A DNA stretch of 24,512 nucleotides from assembly GCA_002346475.1 (NCBI GenBank), contig DDZV01000033.1:969-25480 (forward strand). The letters are read 5' to 3'. This document shows, in pieces, positions 14,891 to 23,686 of the stretch. The stretch comes from Acidobacteria bacterium UBA2999 (lineage in GTDB: Bacteria > Acidobacteriota > Vicinamibacteria > Vicinamibacterales > UBA2999). Both the position numbers and the translations under genes were made by a program. Every line of letters starts with the position of its first letter. Within the stretch, counting starts at the first letter, position 1. The notes beneath the pieces were generated by a model. The model ran no database searches, was not told the origin of the DNA, and saw only the letters and a program-made list of their open reading frames with translations.

Positions 14891-16484
14891 TGGGGATGTG
14901 GAGTTTGCAACCAGTCACAATCGGCTGGAATTGTTGCAGGTGGCAGATGCAGTTGCTCGAGAAAAAGGCATAGAACGCGAAACTGTGTTAGGCGCGATGG
15001 AGGAGGCAATACAGAAAGCGGCACGATCAAAATATGGCATGGAGCATGAAATCCGAGCAGAAATTGACCAAAAGACTGGTGATATTCGCGTATTCCGATG
15101 TATGGAAGTATGTGAAGACGTGGAGAATGATGCCACTGAAATATCTGTAGCGGAGGCTCGTGAACGGAACCCAGATGCTCGTACCGGAGACATTCTAGCT
15201 GAGCCCCTACCGCCAATTGATTTTGGACGAATAGCCGCGCAAACCGCAAAGCAAGTGATCGTGCAAAAAGTTAGAGAGGCGGAACGAGAAAGACAGTATG
15301 AGGAGTATAAGGATCGTGTTGCCGAGATAGTTAATGGCCTCGTCAAACGCGTCGAGTACGGCAATGTCACCGTTGATTTGGGAAGAGCGGAAGCAGTGGT
15401 GCGACGAGATGAAATGCTGCCACGAGAAACCTTTCGTCAAGGTGACCGCATCCGCGCTTACATATACGACGTTCGCCGCGAGCTCCGAGGTCCTCAAATA
15501 TTTCTTTCCCGCACTCATCCACACTTTATGGCAAAGCTATTTTCCCAAGAAGTGCCCGAAGTTTATGACGGCATTGTAGAGATTAAAGCCGTTGCTCGAG
15601 ATCCTGGTAGCCGTGCCAAAATTGCTGTTCTCTCAAATGATTCTAGCGTAGACCCCGTCGGAGCATGTGTCGGCATGAGAGGAAGCCGTGTCCAAGCGGT
15701 TGTAAGTGAGCTACAGGGTGAGAAAATTGATATCATCAATTGGTCTACTGACGCGGCAACATTTATTGTTAACGCACTCGCTCCGGCAGAAGTTTCCAAG
15801 GTCGTGCTTGACGAGGACGTACAGCGTATTGAGGTTGTGGTTCCGGATGAACAACTGAGTTTAGCCATTGGACGCCGGGGCCAGAACGTCCGATTAGCGT
15901 CGCAACTAACCGAATGGGACATTGATATACTTACAGAAGCCGAGGAATCTGAGCGACGACAAGAAGAATTCCGGCAACGTACCCAGTTGTTTATTGATTG
16001 CCTTGACGTTGATGAGGTGGTTGCACAGCTTCTCGTTATTGAAGGCTTTACAACGATTGAGGTACTGGCCTTCATCTCAGTTGAGGAACTTCTAGAAATT
16101 GAGGGTTTCGATGAGGATGTAGCTCGAGAATTACATGATCGAGCTAACGCATATTTACAGAAACTGAATGAGCAACACGAAATGCAACGAATCAAGCTTG
16201 GAGTGGTTGATGAGGTTGCACAAATAGATGGTCTGACGCCCAACATGCTCGTTAGAATTGGCGAGCAGGGCATCAAATCACTTGATGACCTTGGAGACCT
16301 CGCTAGCGATGAACTCATGGATCTACTCCCAGATAGTGGAATAACTGAACAGCAAGCAAACACCATAATCATGGCGGCGCGCGCCCATTGGTTTGGAGAC
16401 CAGCTAGTTGATGAGGAACCACCTGCTGCAACTTCGGGCAAGGAGTCAGGTGATGGTGATGAGCTTAGCGCGAATGGCAAATAA
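14880..16484 (+). CDS. nusA: transcription termination/antitermination protein NusA
   Basis: RNA polymerase-binding elongation factor that modulates pausing, termination and antitermination. Domains in order are the N-terminal polymerase-binding domain (about 1-130), S1 (about 135-200, including GNVTVDLGRAEAVV), and KH1 and KH2 (about 205-345, with GMRGSRVQAVVSEL and AIGRRGQNVRLAS). Then come two acidic C-terminal helix-hairpin-helix repeats (about 365-500, VIEGFTTIEVLA and DLGDLASDELM), as in other alphaproteobacteria. Length, 534 residues, is normal. AAGGAA at 14872-14877 serves the tandem ATG ATG at 14880/14883; the second is better spaced. It overlaps rimP upstream and ylxR downstream. 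Confidence 0.97.
   Translation: MMTNGDVEFATSHNRLELLQVADAVAREKGIERETVLGAMEEAIQKAARSKYGMEHEIRAEIDQKTGDIRVFRCMEVCEDVENDATEISVAEARERNPDARTGDILAEPLPPIDFGRIAAQTAKQVIVQKVREAERERQYEEYKDRVAEIVNGLVKRVEYGNVTVDLGRAEAVVRRDEMLPRETFRQGDRIRAYIYDVRRELRGPQIFLSRTHPHFMAKLFSQEVPEVYDGIVEIKAVARDPGSRAKIAVLSNDSSVDPVGACVGMRGSRVQAVVSELQGEKIDIINWSTDAATFIVNALAPAEVSKVVLDEDVQRIEVVVPDEQLSLAIGRRGQNVRLASQLTEWDIDILTEAEESERRQEEFRQRTQLFIDCLDVDEVVAQLLVIEGFTTIEVLAFISVEELLEIEGFDEDVARELHDRANAYLQKLNEQHEMQRIKLGVVDEVAQIDGLTPNMLVRIGEQGIKSLDDLGDLASDELMDLLPDSGITEQQANTIIMAARAHWFGDQLVDEEPPAATSGKESGDGDELSANGK
16440..16445 (+). promoter_or_regulatory. ribosome binding site deciding the ylxR start
   Basis: A perfect AAGGAG inside the end of nusA lies seven bases before ATG 16453, making that the best start rather than ATG 16408 or ATG 16474. 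Confidence 0.7.
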
Positions 16485-17085
16485 AAACGCGCCCCGAAGC
16501 CCTGAGCGACGTTGCATACTGACGCGGAAGGTCGCCAACACTGATCAATTGCTTCGCTTTGTAATATCTCCAGATAGCAAGGTGGTCATAGACTTAGCAT
16601 GTTCATTGCCTGGGCGTGGCCTCTGGCTTACTGCAAGTCGGACAGCGTTGGAGCGTGCTATTGATGGCAATCTTTTTTCACGCGTTGCCAAATGCCCAGC
16701 CACCGTAGATACTTCGCTCGTTGACAATGTTGAAGCCGGACTTGCTAACAGGGCGCTTAATTACCTGGGTCTTGCGCGCCGTTCGCAACGGATTGTTACC
16801 GGGTACCAGCAAGTGATGTTAGCGCTGAAAGCAGGAGATGTAGCTGTGCTTGTTAGTGCTGGGGACGGTGCTGTGGGTGGTCGCAAAAAACTTGAGTCAC
16901 TTGCAAAAGAACTTTCTCACGTTCAATGCTTGCTTATCGCTGAAATGAGCTTGGCGCTAGGCCGACAGAATGTGGTACATGCTGCAATGAAACGAGGGTC
17001 TCTAGCATCACGATTCATGGTAGAAGTCACCAAACTCTCGGCTTTTCGTGAAACCCCAGAGTATCATCCACTAACTAAGCACTAA
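16453..17085 (+). CDS. ylxR: YlxR-domain (DUF448) RNA-binding protein with L7Ae-like C-terminal domain
   Basis: Small nucleic-acid-binding protein encoded between nusA and infB in many bacteria; the precise role is not settled. The N-terminal YlxR domain has PERRCILTRKV, LLRFVISPD and LPGRGLWLTASRTALERAI. The C-terminal half (about 105-195) resembles the L7Ae/L30e fold, with YLGLARRSQRIVTGYQQV and AVLVSAGDGAVGGRKKL. This two-domain form is common in alphaproteobacteria. ATG 16453 has AAGGAG seven bases upstream and gives 210 residues, overlapping nusA by 32 bases. ATG 16474 is the next in-frame candidate. infB starts 27 bases after the stop. Confidence 0.9.
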   Translation: MVMSLARMANKNAPRSPERRCILTRKVANTDQLLRFVISPDSKVVIDLACSLPGRGLWLTASRTALERAIDGNLFSRVAKCPATVDTSLVDNVEAGLANRALNYLGLARRSQRIVTGYQQVMLALKAGDVAVLVSAGDGAVGGRKKLESLAKELSHVQCLLIAEMSLALGRQNVVHAAMKRGSLASRFMVEVTKLSAFRETPEYHPLTKH

Positions 17086-17112
17086 CATAAATAAAAGGTA
17101 TACAACCGCTGT

Positions 17113-19638
17113 ATGAGCAATACTGAAACACCAAAGGAAAAGAAATCACTGAGTATTTCGGCGTCACGACGCGCCGAACTCAAAAAAACAATTGGTTCTG
17201 GCCAAGTGCGCCAAAGCTTTTCCCATGGTCGATCAAAAACCGTTCAAGTTGAAGTAAAAAAGAAGCGCACCATATCTGATTCGCCCCCACAACCAGTAAA
17301 GCCACCTCCACTCAAAGCTGCTGTTAAGAAAGACCCTCCCCCTCCTGAACCTACTTCTATCGATACGTCAGCAAGCGAGACTGAACCCGCTAAAGTTCGT
17401 GTCATGCTTAGAACTCTTACAGACCAAGAGAAAGACGCCAGAGCCAAAGCCCTTGAGGGGGCAATAAAAGCTGATGAAGAGGCTCGGCAACGCGCTGAAG
17501 CAGAGACCACCCGAAGAGTACAAGAAGAAGCAGAACTTGCCCGTGAACGTGAGAAAGCCGATCAGCGCAGCAAAAAAGAAGAGGAGCGTAAGCGAACCGA
17601 AGCAGAAACACGAAGGAAAGCAGAAGAGCAGGCAGCCCAACGGCTACAGAGTGATTCCGACGAAGATGCAACGGATGCTGAGGCCCGACGCAAGCCAAGC
17701 CGCGGCGCTGACAAACCGCGTTTAGGAACACAACGTCGAATGGCCCCAAGGAGAAGATCTGGAAAACTTACAGTTTCCCAAGCCCTCAATGACAATGAGC
17801 GTGTACGCAGTCTTGCGTCAATGCGCCGAGCTCGTGAGAGAGAAAAGCGCGCAGCCGCCACTGATACAACGCCGCCCGAAAAAATCATCCGAGACGTTGT
17901 CATACCAGAAATAATCACAGTTCAAGAGCTAGCCAATCGCATGGCGGAGCGTGGCGTTGATGTGGTCCGCCAGCTGATGAACAACGGGGTCATGGCCACG
18001 ATACATCAGGAAATTGATGGGGACACGGCTGAGCTAGTAGTTGCAGAGTTTGGCCATCGATACCAACGTGTCAGTGAGTCCGATGTAGAAATCGGACTGC
18101 AAGGTGATCCTGATGACGATAAATTATTGAGTCCTCGAGCTCCGATTGTCACTGTTATGGGGCATGTTGACCATGGCAAAACCTCTCTTCTTGATGCTCT
18201 GAGAAAAACACATATTACCAGCGGGGAAGCTGGCGGTATTACCCAGCACATCGGTGCATACCAGATAAGGACTGAGCCAGGCCGGTCAATTACTTTTATA
18301 GATACACCTGGCCATGAAGCATTCACGGCAATGCGGGCGCGAGGAGCCGGGGTCACTGATATTGTAGTTTTGGTAGTGGCAGCCGATGACGGAATCATGC
18401 CACAAACAATCGAAGCTATAGACCATGCAAAAGCCGCCAAGGCATCAATAATTGTCGCTATAAACAAGATTGACCGAAAAGATGCTGATGCAGATCGCGT
18501 CCGACGCGATCTTTTGCAACACGAGATCGTAGTTGAAACGATGGGTGGTGAAACTCAAGCGGTTGAAATTTCAGCAACCGAGGGAACAAACCTCCATCAG
18601 CTCGAAGAAGCAATCTTATTGCAAGCGGACCTCTTGGAGCTTCGCGCCAACCCGAAGCGCAAGGCACAAGGCACAGTCATTGAGTCTAAAGTTGATCGTG
18701 GCCGAGGGATTACGGCAACGGTATTAATCCAACGTGGCACTTTACACGTTGGTGATGTCGTCATAGCAGGTCATGAATCGGGCAAAGTTCGAGCGTTGAT
18801 CAATGATCTTGGTGAGTCACTCTCAGAGGCAGGCCCATCAACTCCCGTGGAAGTGCTCGGCCTTAATGGACTTCCTTATGCAGGGGATGAATTTGCCGTT
18901 GTCGACAATGAAAGCAGAGCGCGAGAAGTAGCAGAATTTCGTTCCCGTCGTGCCCGCCAAAAAAGAATCGCTGGGACAACGGGATCACTTGAAAAAATGT
19001 TCTCACAAATCAAAGATAATGAACTAAAAGAACTTTCCGTTCTTATAAAAGCCGACGTCCATGGCTCCCTTGAAGCGATAACTAGCGCGATTATAAGTCT
19101 CTCAAATGAGGAGGTGGCAGTTCGTATTCTGCACAGCGGGGTGGGTGCAATCAGTGAATCCGATGTGGACCTTGCCACAACTTCGGATGCGCTAATAATT
19201 GGATTCAATGTACGTGCAAATAGCCAGGCGCGTGATAGCGCTCGAAGCAGAGGTGCGGAGATTCGTTATTATTCAGTAATATATGAATTAGTAAACGAGA
19301 TAAAGAGCGCCCTAGGCGGCTTGTTGTCACCGGATATTAATGAGCACCTAATAGGTAACGCCGAAGTTCTTGAAGTCTTCAAGATATCGAAGGTAGGAAG
19401 AGTTGCCGGATGTCGAGTCAGTGAAGGTTTGATGCGACGCACAGCTCGTGTCAGGCTGCTACGAGACGATATTGTGGTACATGAAGGCACACTCAGTTCC
19501 CTTAAACGTTTTAAAGAGGATGCTCGTGAAGTTCGAGAGGGGATGGAATGCGGAATGTCTTTTAGTAACTTTCAAGACGTCAAGACGGGTGATGTAATAG
19601 AAGCCTTTGAGATTGAGGAAATCGCGCGCAGTTTATAG
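17113..19638 (+). CDS. infB: translation initiation factor IF-2
   Basis: GTPase that brings initiator tRNA to the 30S subunit and promotes 50S joining. The N terminus (RQSFSHGRSKTVQVEVKKK) and the long charged Glu/Lys/Arg-rich linker (about 90-220, probable helix or coiled coil) are typical of alphaproteobacterial IF-2. An IF2_N domain (VQELANRMAERGVDVVRQL) precedes the G domain, with G1 GHVDHGKT (350-357), G3 DTPGHEAF (397-404) and G4 NKID (451-454). Domains II to IV follow, with the tRNA-binding C-terminal part (VGRVAGCRVSEGLMRR). Length is 841 residues. ATG 17113 matches the family N terminus, but its ribosome site (AAAAGG at 17093-17098) is unusually distant at 14 bases. Confidence 0.97.
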   Translation: MSNTETPKEKKSLSISASRRAELKKTIGSGQVRQSFSHGRSKTVQVEVKKKRTISDSPPQPVKPPPLKAAVKKDPPPPEPTSIDTSASETEPAKVRVMLRTLTDQEKDARAKALEGAIKADEEARQRAEAETTRRVQEEAELAREREKADQRSKKEEERKRTEAETRRKAEEQAAQRLQSDSDEDATDAEARRKPSRGADKPRLGTQRRMAPRRRSGKLTVSQALNDNERVRSLASMRRAREREKRAAATDTTPPEKIIRDVVIPEIITVQELANRMAERGVDVVRQLMNNGVMATIHQEIDGDTAELVVAEFGHRYQRVSESDVEIGLQGDPDDDKLLSPRAPIVTVMGHVDHGKTSLLDALRKTHITSGEAGGITQHIGAYQIRTEPGRSITFIDTPGHEAFTAMRARGAGVTDIVVLVVAADDGIMPQTIEAIDHAKAAKASIIVAINKIDRKDADADRVRRDLLQHEIVVETMGGETQAVEISATEGTNLHQLEEAILLQADLLELRANPKRKAQGTVIESKVDRGRGITATVLIQRGTLHVGDVVIAGHESGKVRALINDLGESLSEAGPSTPVEVLGLNGLPYAGDEFAVVDNESRAREVAEFRSRRARQKRIAGTTGSLEKMFSQIKDNELKELSVLIKADVHGSLEAITSAIISLSNEEVAVRILHSGVGAISESDVDLATTSDALIIGFNVRANSQARDSARSRGAEIRYYSVIYELVNEIKSALGGLLSPDINEHLIGNAEVLEVFKISKVGRVAGCRVSEGLMRRTARVRLLRDDIVVHEGTLSSLKRFKEDAREVREGMECGMSFSNFQDVKTGDVIEAFEIEEIARSL

Positions 19639-19669
19639 ACCAAGACCCTGCCTTTAGGGCGGATTAAGA

Positions 19670-20098
19670 ATGACCCGTTACAACATGCATAACAACCGCC
19701 GCGCTCTACGTGTTGGAGAAGCAATGCGTCACGTGCTATCTGACCTTCTCACAACGGACACAAACTTAGATCACTCTCTTGGTAGGATCTCTATCACAGT
19801 CAGCGAGGTGAGAGTTACTCCAGATCTTCGTCACGCCTTTGCTTACGTGCTGCCTCTTGGGGGAAAAACAACTGAGGCTGTTATTGAAGCTCTAACGCGC
19901 TCAGCACCAAAATGGCGAGGCCCTGTTGCAAGGGCGTTAAATCTAAAATACGCACCCTTAATAGAGTTCAGGATTGACCAATCCTTCAACAATGCCGAAA
20001 AAATTGATACAGCACTCCAAGAGTACGATTCTAGAAGCTCTCTATCTACAACCACTCAAACCTCTAACAATGAGCACACCAGCACTTCAAGGGATTAA
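19670..20098 (+). CDS. rbfA: ribosome-binding factor A
   Basis: Cold-responsive 30S assembly factor with a KH-like fold that acts late in 16S rRNA maturation. The family blocks are RRALRVGEAMRHVLSDLL, SITVSEVRVTPDLRHAFAYV and LKYAPLIEFRIDQSFNNAEK. Length, 142 residues, includes a variable polar tail after about residue 118. It starts 31 bases after infB at ATG 19670; an in-frame ATG at 19685 is a less likely alternative. It overlaps truB by 29 bases. The infB-rbfA-truB order is strongly conserved and supports the call. Confidence 0.94.
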   Translation: MTRYNMHNNRRALRVGEAMRHVLSDLLTTDTNLDHSLGRISITVSEVRVTPDLRHAFAYVLPLGGKTTEAVIEALTRSAPKWRGPVARALNLKYAPLIEFRIDQSFNNAEKIDTALQEYDSRSSLSTTTQTSNNEHTSTSRD

Positions 20099-20963
20099 TG
20101 GATGGCTCGTCGTTGACAAGCCTTCCGGTCCGACATCTGCAAAGATTGTTTCTGTAGCAAAACAGATACCTGATGTTCGCAAAGCGGGCCATGCAGGCAC
20201 TTTAGACCCTCTTGCCACTGGGGTGCTGCCAATCGCCTTCGGCGAAGCCACGAAGACAATCCGACATGTCATGGAAGGTCTGAAACAATACGAGTTTACC
20301 ATTAACTGGGGAGAGGAACGCAGTACAGATGACTCTGAAGGTATTGTTATAGCCTCGACTGAATCGCGCCCAACACAACAGGAAATTGAATCTGCGCTTC
20401 TTACGTTTATCGGCATAACTTACCAAATTCCACCCATATATTCTGCTTTAAAAGTTAATGGTCAACGCGCGTACAGGCTGGCTCGGTGCGGACAAACTCC
20501 CGAGCTAAAGCCAAGAGAAATTTTGATCCGCCGATTCTCACTCATCGCTATCCCTAACCGTGATAGCGCGTTCTTCAAATTACAATGTGGCAAAGGAACC
20601 TACGTCCGTGCTTTGGCTCGTGACCTATCACACCATCTCGGCACATTCGGTTATGTTTCTAGCCTTCGACGCACACAGACTGGACCTTTCCATGAAAAAC
20701 AATCGATTTCGTTAGAAAAGCTTCAACGTCTGAGGCATAGTTCTTGTGTTTTGAAGTATCTGCTGCCGCTTAGAACTGCGCTGGCCGACATCCCGGCGCT
20801 AAGTATAGACGGACAGAGTGCTGACAGACTGCGTCGTGGCCAAGCTGTCCATGTTTCGGGCGCCGACAGCGGTACTGCTGTTATTCTGGTGTCTGGTCAA
20901 CCGATAGCTCTGGCAAGCCTCGACTCTGGTTGGGTGCGACCAAAAAGAGTTTTCAACCTCTGA
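20070..20963 (+). CDS. truB: tRNA pseudouridine(55) synthase TruB
   Basis: Makes pseudouridine 55 in the T loop of almost all tRNAs. The catalytic block HAGTLDPLATGVLPI holds the active-site Asp46 (E. coli Asp48). GWLVVDKPSGPTSA, YQIPPIYSALKVNGQRAYRLAR and KGTYVRALARDL are all in place. A C-terminal PUA-like domain (about 235-297) ends the protein. I chose ATG 20070 (297 residues), just before the conserved GWLVVDKP and inside the end of rbfA. The TTG at 19974 would add 32 residues that are rbfA in another frame. There is no clear ribosome site, consistent with coupling to rbfA translation. rpsO follows after 14 bases. Confidence 0.95.
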   Translation: MSTPALQGINGWLVVDKPSGPTSAKIVSVAKQIPDVRKAGHAGTLDPLATGVLPIAFGEATKTIRHVMEGLKQYEFTINWGEERSTDDSEGIVIASTESRPTQQEIESALLTFIGITYQIPPIYSALKVNGQRAYRLARCGQTPELKPREILIRRFSLIAIPNRDSAFFKLQCGKGTYVRALARDLSHHLGTFGYVSSLRRTQTGPFHEKQSISLEKLQRLRHSSCVLKYLLPLRTALADIPALSIDGQSADRLRRGQAVHVSGADSGTAVILVSGQPIALASLDSGWVRPKRVFNL

Positions 20964-20977
20964 TATAAGGAAAAACG

Positions 20978-21247
20978 ATGTCGATTACCACTGAGCGTAA
21001 ACAAGAATTAATTGGTGAGTATGCAGCAAAGTCTGAGGATACAGGTTCTCCTGAAGTACAAGTCGCAATTCTCACCGAGCGAATCGTAAACCTAACCGAG
21101 CATTTCAAGACTCACCAAAAAGATGTGCATTCCCGGCAAGGACTATTGCGTATGGTCAGCAGGCGCAGGAGACTGCTAGATTATCTTAAGAGTCGCAACC
21201 CTGACCGATATGGCACACTGATACAGAGGTTAGGATTGCGTAAGTAA
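20978..21247 (+). CDS. rpsO: 30S ribosomal protein S15
   Basis: Primary 16S rRNA-binding protein of the small-subunit platform. The 89 residues match the universal length. Conserved elements include ITTERKQELIGEYA, EDTGSPEVQVAILTERI and LTEHFKTHQKDVHSR, and the basic stretch MVSRRRRLLDYLK that contacts rRNA. ATG 20978 has a strong AAGGAA ribosome site five bases upstream. As in E. coli it lies between truB and pnp. The E. coli protein represses its own mRNA; I cannot see a comparable pseudoknot here by eye. Confidence 0.98.
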   Translation: MSITTERKQELIGEYAAKSEDTGSPEVQVAILTERIVNLTEHFKTHQKDVHSRQGLLRMVSRRRRLLDYLKSRNPDRYGTLIQRLGLRK

Positions 21248-21273
21248 ACGTCTGAATGGGTTTTAGCCAATTG

Positions 21274-21299
21274 CACGAGGCAATTCACGTTGCTTCGTG
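21274..21299 (+). promoter_or_regulatory. 10-base-pair stem-loop in the rpsO-pnp intergenic leader
   Basis: CACGAGGCAA (21274-21283) and TTGCTTCGTG (21290-21299) pair over ten bases with one G-U, around a TTCACG loop. No T run follows, so it does not look like a terminator. In E. coli an RNase III-cut hairpin in this gap underlies PNPase autoregulation; a similar role is an inference. Confidence 0.55.
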
Positions 21300-21405
21300 G
21301 TGGTTTAGCCTAAAGACCTACACTCGGAGTACGAAGAGATAACCACTGTTACTGTGATTCAACAGATACCGCTTTGATCAGAAGACTGGGTCGATGACCG
21401 TGGCA

Positions 21406-21423
21406 AGCTGCAATAAGGCAGCT
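21406..21423 (+). promoter_or_regulatory. second stem-loop just before the pnp ribosome site
   Basis: AGCTGC (21406-21411) and GCAGCT (21418-21423) form a perfect six-base stem around AATAAG. It ends ten bases before AGGAAGGA (21434-21441), the strong pnp ribosome site, so it could affect ribosome access or mRNA stability. Confidence 0.4.
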
Positions 21424-21448
21424 GTTTGTCACTAGGAAGGATAAATTG

Positions 21449-23572
21449 ATGTTCTCTAAGTTTCGCAAAGAGATGGACTGGGGTGGTCGACCGCTAATTA
21501 TTGAGACAGGGCATTTGGCCCGCCAAGCGGATGGAGCCGTTCTGATCACTTATGGTGAAACAGTTGTTCTCTGCACTGCAGTAGCACAAAAATCATCTCG
21601 ACAGGGTGTTGATTTTTTTCCTCTAACAGTCAATTACCAAGAAAAATCTTTTGCTGCAGGCAAAATACCGGGGGGCTTTTTCAAACGTGAGGGGAGACCC
21701 TCCGAAAAGGAAACTCTCACTTCCCGTCTCATCGATCGGCCTATTAGACCATTGTTTGCCAAAGGATTTCTTAACGAAACCCAAGTCATCTGTACCGTGC
21801 TCTCCCATGACCTTGAGAATGACCCAGATATTGTAGCCTTAATTGGCGGATCGGCTGCTCTTACGCTATCTGGAATCCCGTTCCTAGGTCCGGTCGGCGC
21901 AGCTCGAGTCGGTTATATTGATGACCAATATGTACTCAATCCGGATTTAGAGGCACGCAAAATAAGCTCTCTAGACCTTGTTGTGGCTGGAACGCATGAG
22001 GGGGTTTTAATGGTTGAGTCAGAGGCCTCAGAGCTCACTGAAAAGATCATGCTAGAAGCCGTTACATTTGGACAAAAAATGTTTCAACCAGTGCTAGATC
22101 TCGTAATATCTCTTGCTGAAGAGTGTGCGAAGGAACCTTGGGAATTACCCACAATAGAAGACCACAGTGAGCTACAACAACGGGTACAAGAGATGGCAGA
22201 AGCAAAGCTTCGTCATGCATACGAGACACCACAAAAACAAGAACGCCAAGACCAGATCGCAGCAATTCGCCAGCATGTAAATGACACGTTGGAGGAAGAG
22301 GGAGGGGATTCAACTGTCGCTGCGACAGTTTTTAAAAAACTAGAACGTGATATTGTGAGAGGCGACATTCTACAAACCAAACGGCGGATCGATGGACGCG
22401 ACACACGGACAGTACGTCCTATAAGTGCAGAGGTCGGTCTGCTACCTCGAGCACACGGTTCAGCTGTCTTCACACGTGGAGAGACACAGGCGCTTGTCGT
22501 AACAACACTCGGAACTGGTCAGGACGAACAAATTATCGATGCTTTGGAAGAGGAGTATCGGGAACGATTTATGCTGCACTATAATTTTCCTCCTTATTCA
22601 GTTGGCGAGGCAAGCTTTTTACGTAGTCCAGGGCGACGTGAAATCGGACACGGAAAACTGGCGTGGAGAGCAATAAAGGCTCTACTGCCAACACATGAAG
22701 ACTTTCCATATACCCTCAGAGTTGTCTCTGAAATCACTGAATCTAACGGGTCATCGTCAATGGCAACAGTCTGTGGAACCTCGCTGTCACTGATGGATGC
22801 GGCGGTCCCAATGAGGGCCCCAGTAGCGGGCATTGCAATGGGCCTCATCCTTGAAGAATCAAACTACGTTGTACTATCCGATATTCTAGGTGATGAAGAC
22901 CATCTCGGTGATATGGATTTTAAGGTCGCTGGCACAGCAGAAGGTGTCACGGCCCTACAAATGGATATCAAGGTGCAGGGAGTAACCGAACAAATTATGA
23001 GCGACGCCCTTGAGCAAGCACGCGAAGGGCGACTTCACATTTTGAATGAAATGAACGCAGCGCTCTCTGCAGCGCGGGTAGAGGTTAACGCCTACGCACC
23101 TCGAATTACTACAATCAATATCCCACGGGATAAGATTAGAGAAGTTATTGGTACTGGAGGCAAAGTTATTAGAGACATATGTGAGCAGACCAATGCCAAA
23201 ATCGATATCGAGGATGACGGAACTATTAAGATCGCCGCAACTGAGGCAAGCTCCGGAGATAACGCCATTCAGATGATTCGTGACATCGTCGCTGAACCAG
23301 AGGTCGGAATGATATATTTGGGAAAGGTAGTGAAAACACTAGACTTCGGTGCTTTTGTTAACTTTATTGGTACTCGTGATGGATTAGTTCACATAAGCGA
23401 ATTAGCAGATAGGCGGGTAAATTCCGTGACAGATGTTGTGAAAGAAGGACAAGAGGTGAAAGTCAAAGTATTAGGCATAGATGATCGTGGCAAGGTGCGA
23501 TTGAGCATGAAGGCTGTTGACCAAGCCACTGGTGCCGACCTTTCGAAAAAGGAAGATGCACAGACTCAATAA
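21449..23572 (+). CDS. pnp: polyribonucleotide nucleotidyltransferase (PNPase)
   Basis: Trimeric 3'-5' phosphorolytic exoribonuclease, a core part of mRNA decay. Two RNase PH-like domains are present. The first holds the GGFFKREGRPSEKE block and LIDRPIRPLF. The second begins at RIDGRDTRTVRPISAEVGLL and includes HGSAVFTRGETQALV. A helical linker lies between them (about 210-310). The C-terminal KH domain has the GTGGK loop (568-572), and the S1 domain contains LDFGAFVNF and DGLVHISEL. Length, 707 residues, is close to E. coli (711). ATG 21449 has AGGAAGGA seven bases upstream; the TTG directly before it is not needed. It ends the translation cluster, and a separate promoter follows. Confidence 0.98.
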   Translation: MFSKFRKEMDWGGRPLIIETGHLARQADGAVLITYGETVVLCTAVAQKSSRQGVDFFPLTVNYQEKSFAAGKIPGGFFKREGRPSEKETLTSRLIDRPIRPLFAKGFLNETQVICTVLSHDLENDPDIVALIGGSAALTLSGIPFLGPVGAARVGYIDDQYVLNPDLEARKISSLDLVVAGTHEGVLMVESEASELTEKIMLEAVTFGQKMFQPVLDLVISLAEECAKEPWELPTIEDHSELQQRVQEMAEAKLRHAYETPQKQERQDQIAAIRQHVNDTLEEEGGDSTVAATVFKKLERDIVRGDILQTKRRIDGRDTRTVRPISAEVGLLPRAHGSAVFTRGETQALVVTTLGTGQDEQIIDALEEEYRERFMLHYNFPPYSVGEASFLRSPGRREIGHGKLAWRAIKALLPTHEDFPYTLRVVSEITESNGSSSMATVCGTSLSLMDAAVPMRAPVAGIAMGLILEESNYVVLSDILGDEDHLGDMDFKVAGTAEGVTALQMDIKVQGVTEQIMSDALEQAREGRLHILNEMNAALSAARVEVNAYAPRITTINIPRDKIREVIGTGGKVIRDICEQTNAKIDIEDDGTIKIAATEASSGDNAIQMIRDIVAEPEVGMIYLGKVVKTLDFGAFVNFIGTRDGLVHISELADRRVNSVTDVVKEGQEVKVKVLGIDDRGKVRLSMKAVDQATGADLSKKEDAQTQ

Positions 23573-23590
23573 CATAGCCAGTGGTCCTAG

Positions 23591-23619
23591 CCGACACACG
23601 GGCCTTCTATTGCTATAAT
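23591..23619 (+). promoter_or_regulatory. extended -10 promoter for the nitronate monooxygenase gene
   Basis: CCGACA (23591-23596; four of six match TTGACA), a 17-base spacer and a perfect TATAAT (23614-23619) preceded by TG at 23611-23612. It is the best sigma-70-type promoter I found in the window. A start near 23626 would give a leader of about 60 bases. Confidence 0.65.
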
Positions 23620-23686
23620 ATAGTTCCTCGTTAATCTGGTGGGGTATAGATCGCGTCCCAGCAAAAAACTCTGTAAGGTAAGAACC

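Noticed and set aside
15563..16480. 305-codon open frame on the - strand opposite nusA
   Set aside because: It is rich in Ser, Thr and Arg with no recognisable domain, and mirrors codon structure of nusA, which is fully conserved on the other strand. No ribosome site or separate promoter is seen.
19974..20069. TTG 19974 as the truB start
   Set aside because: The extra 32 residues are rbfA read in another frame. TruB proteins begin close to GWLVVDKP.
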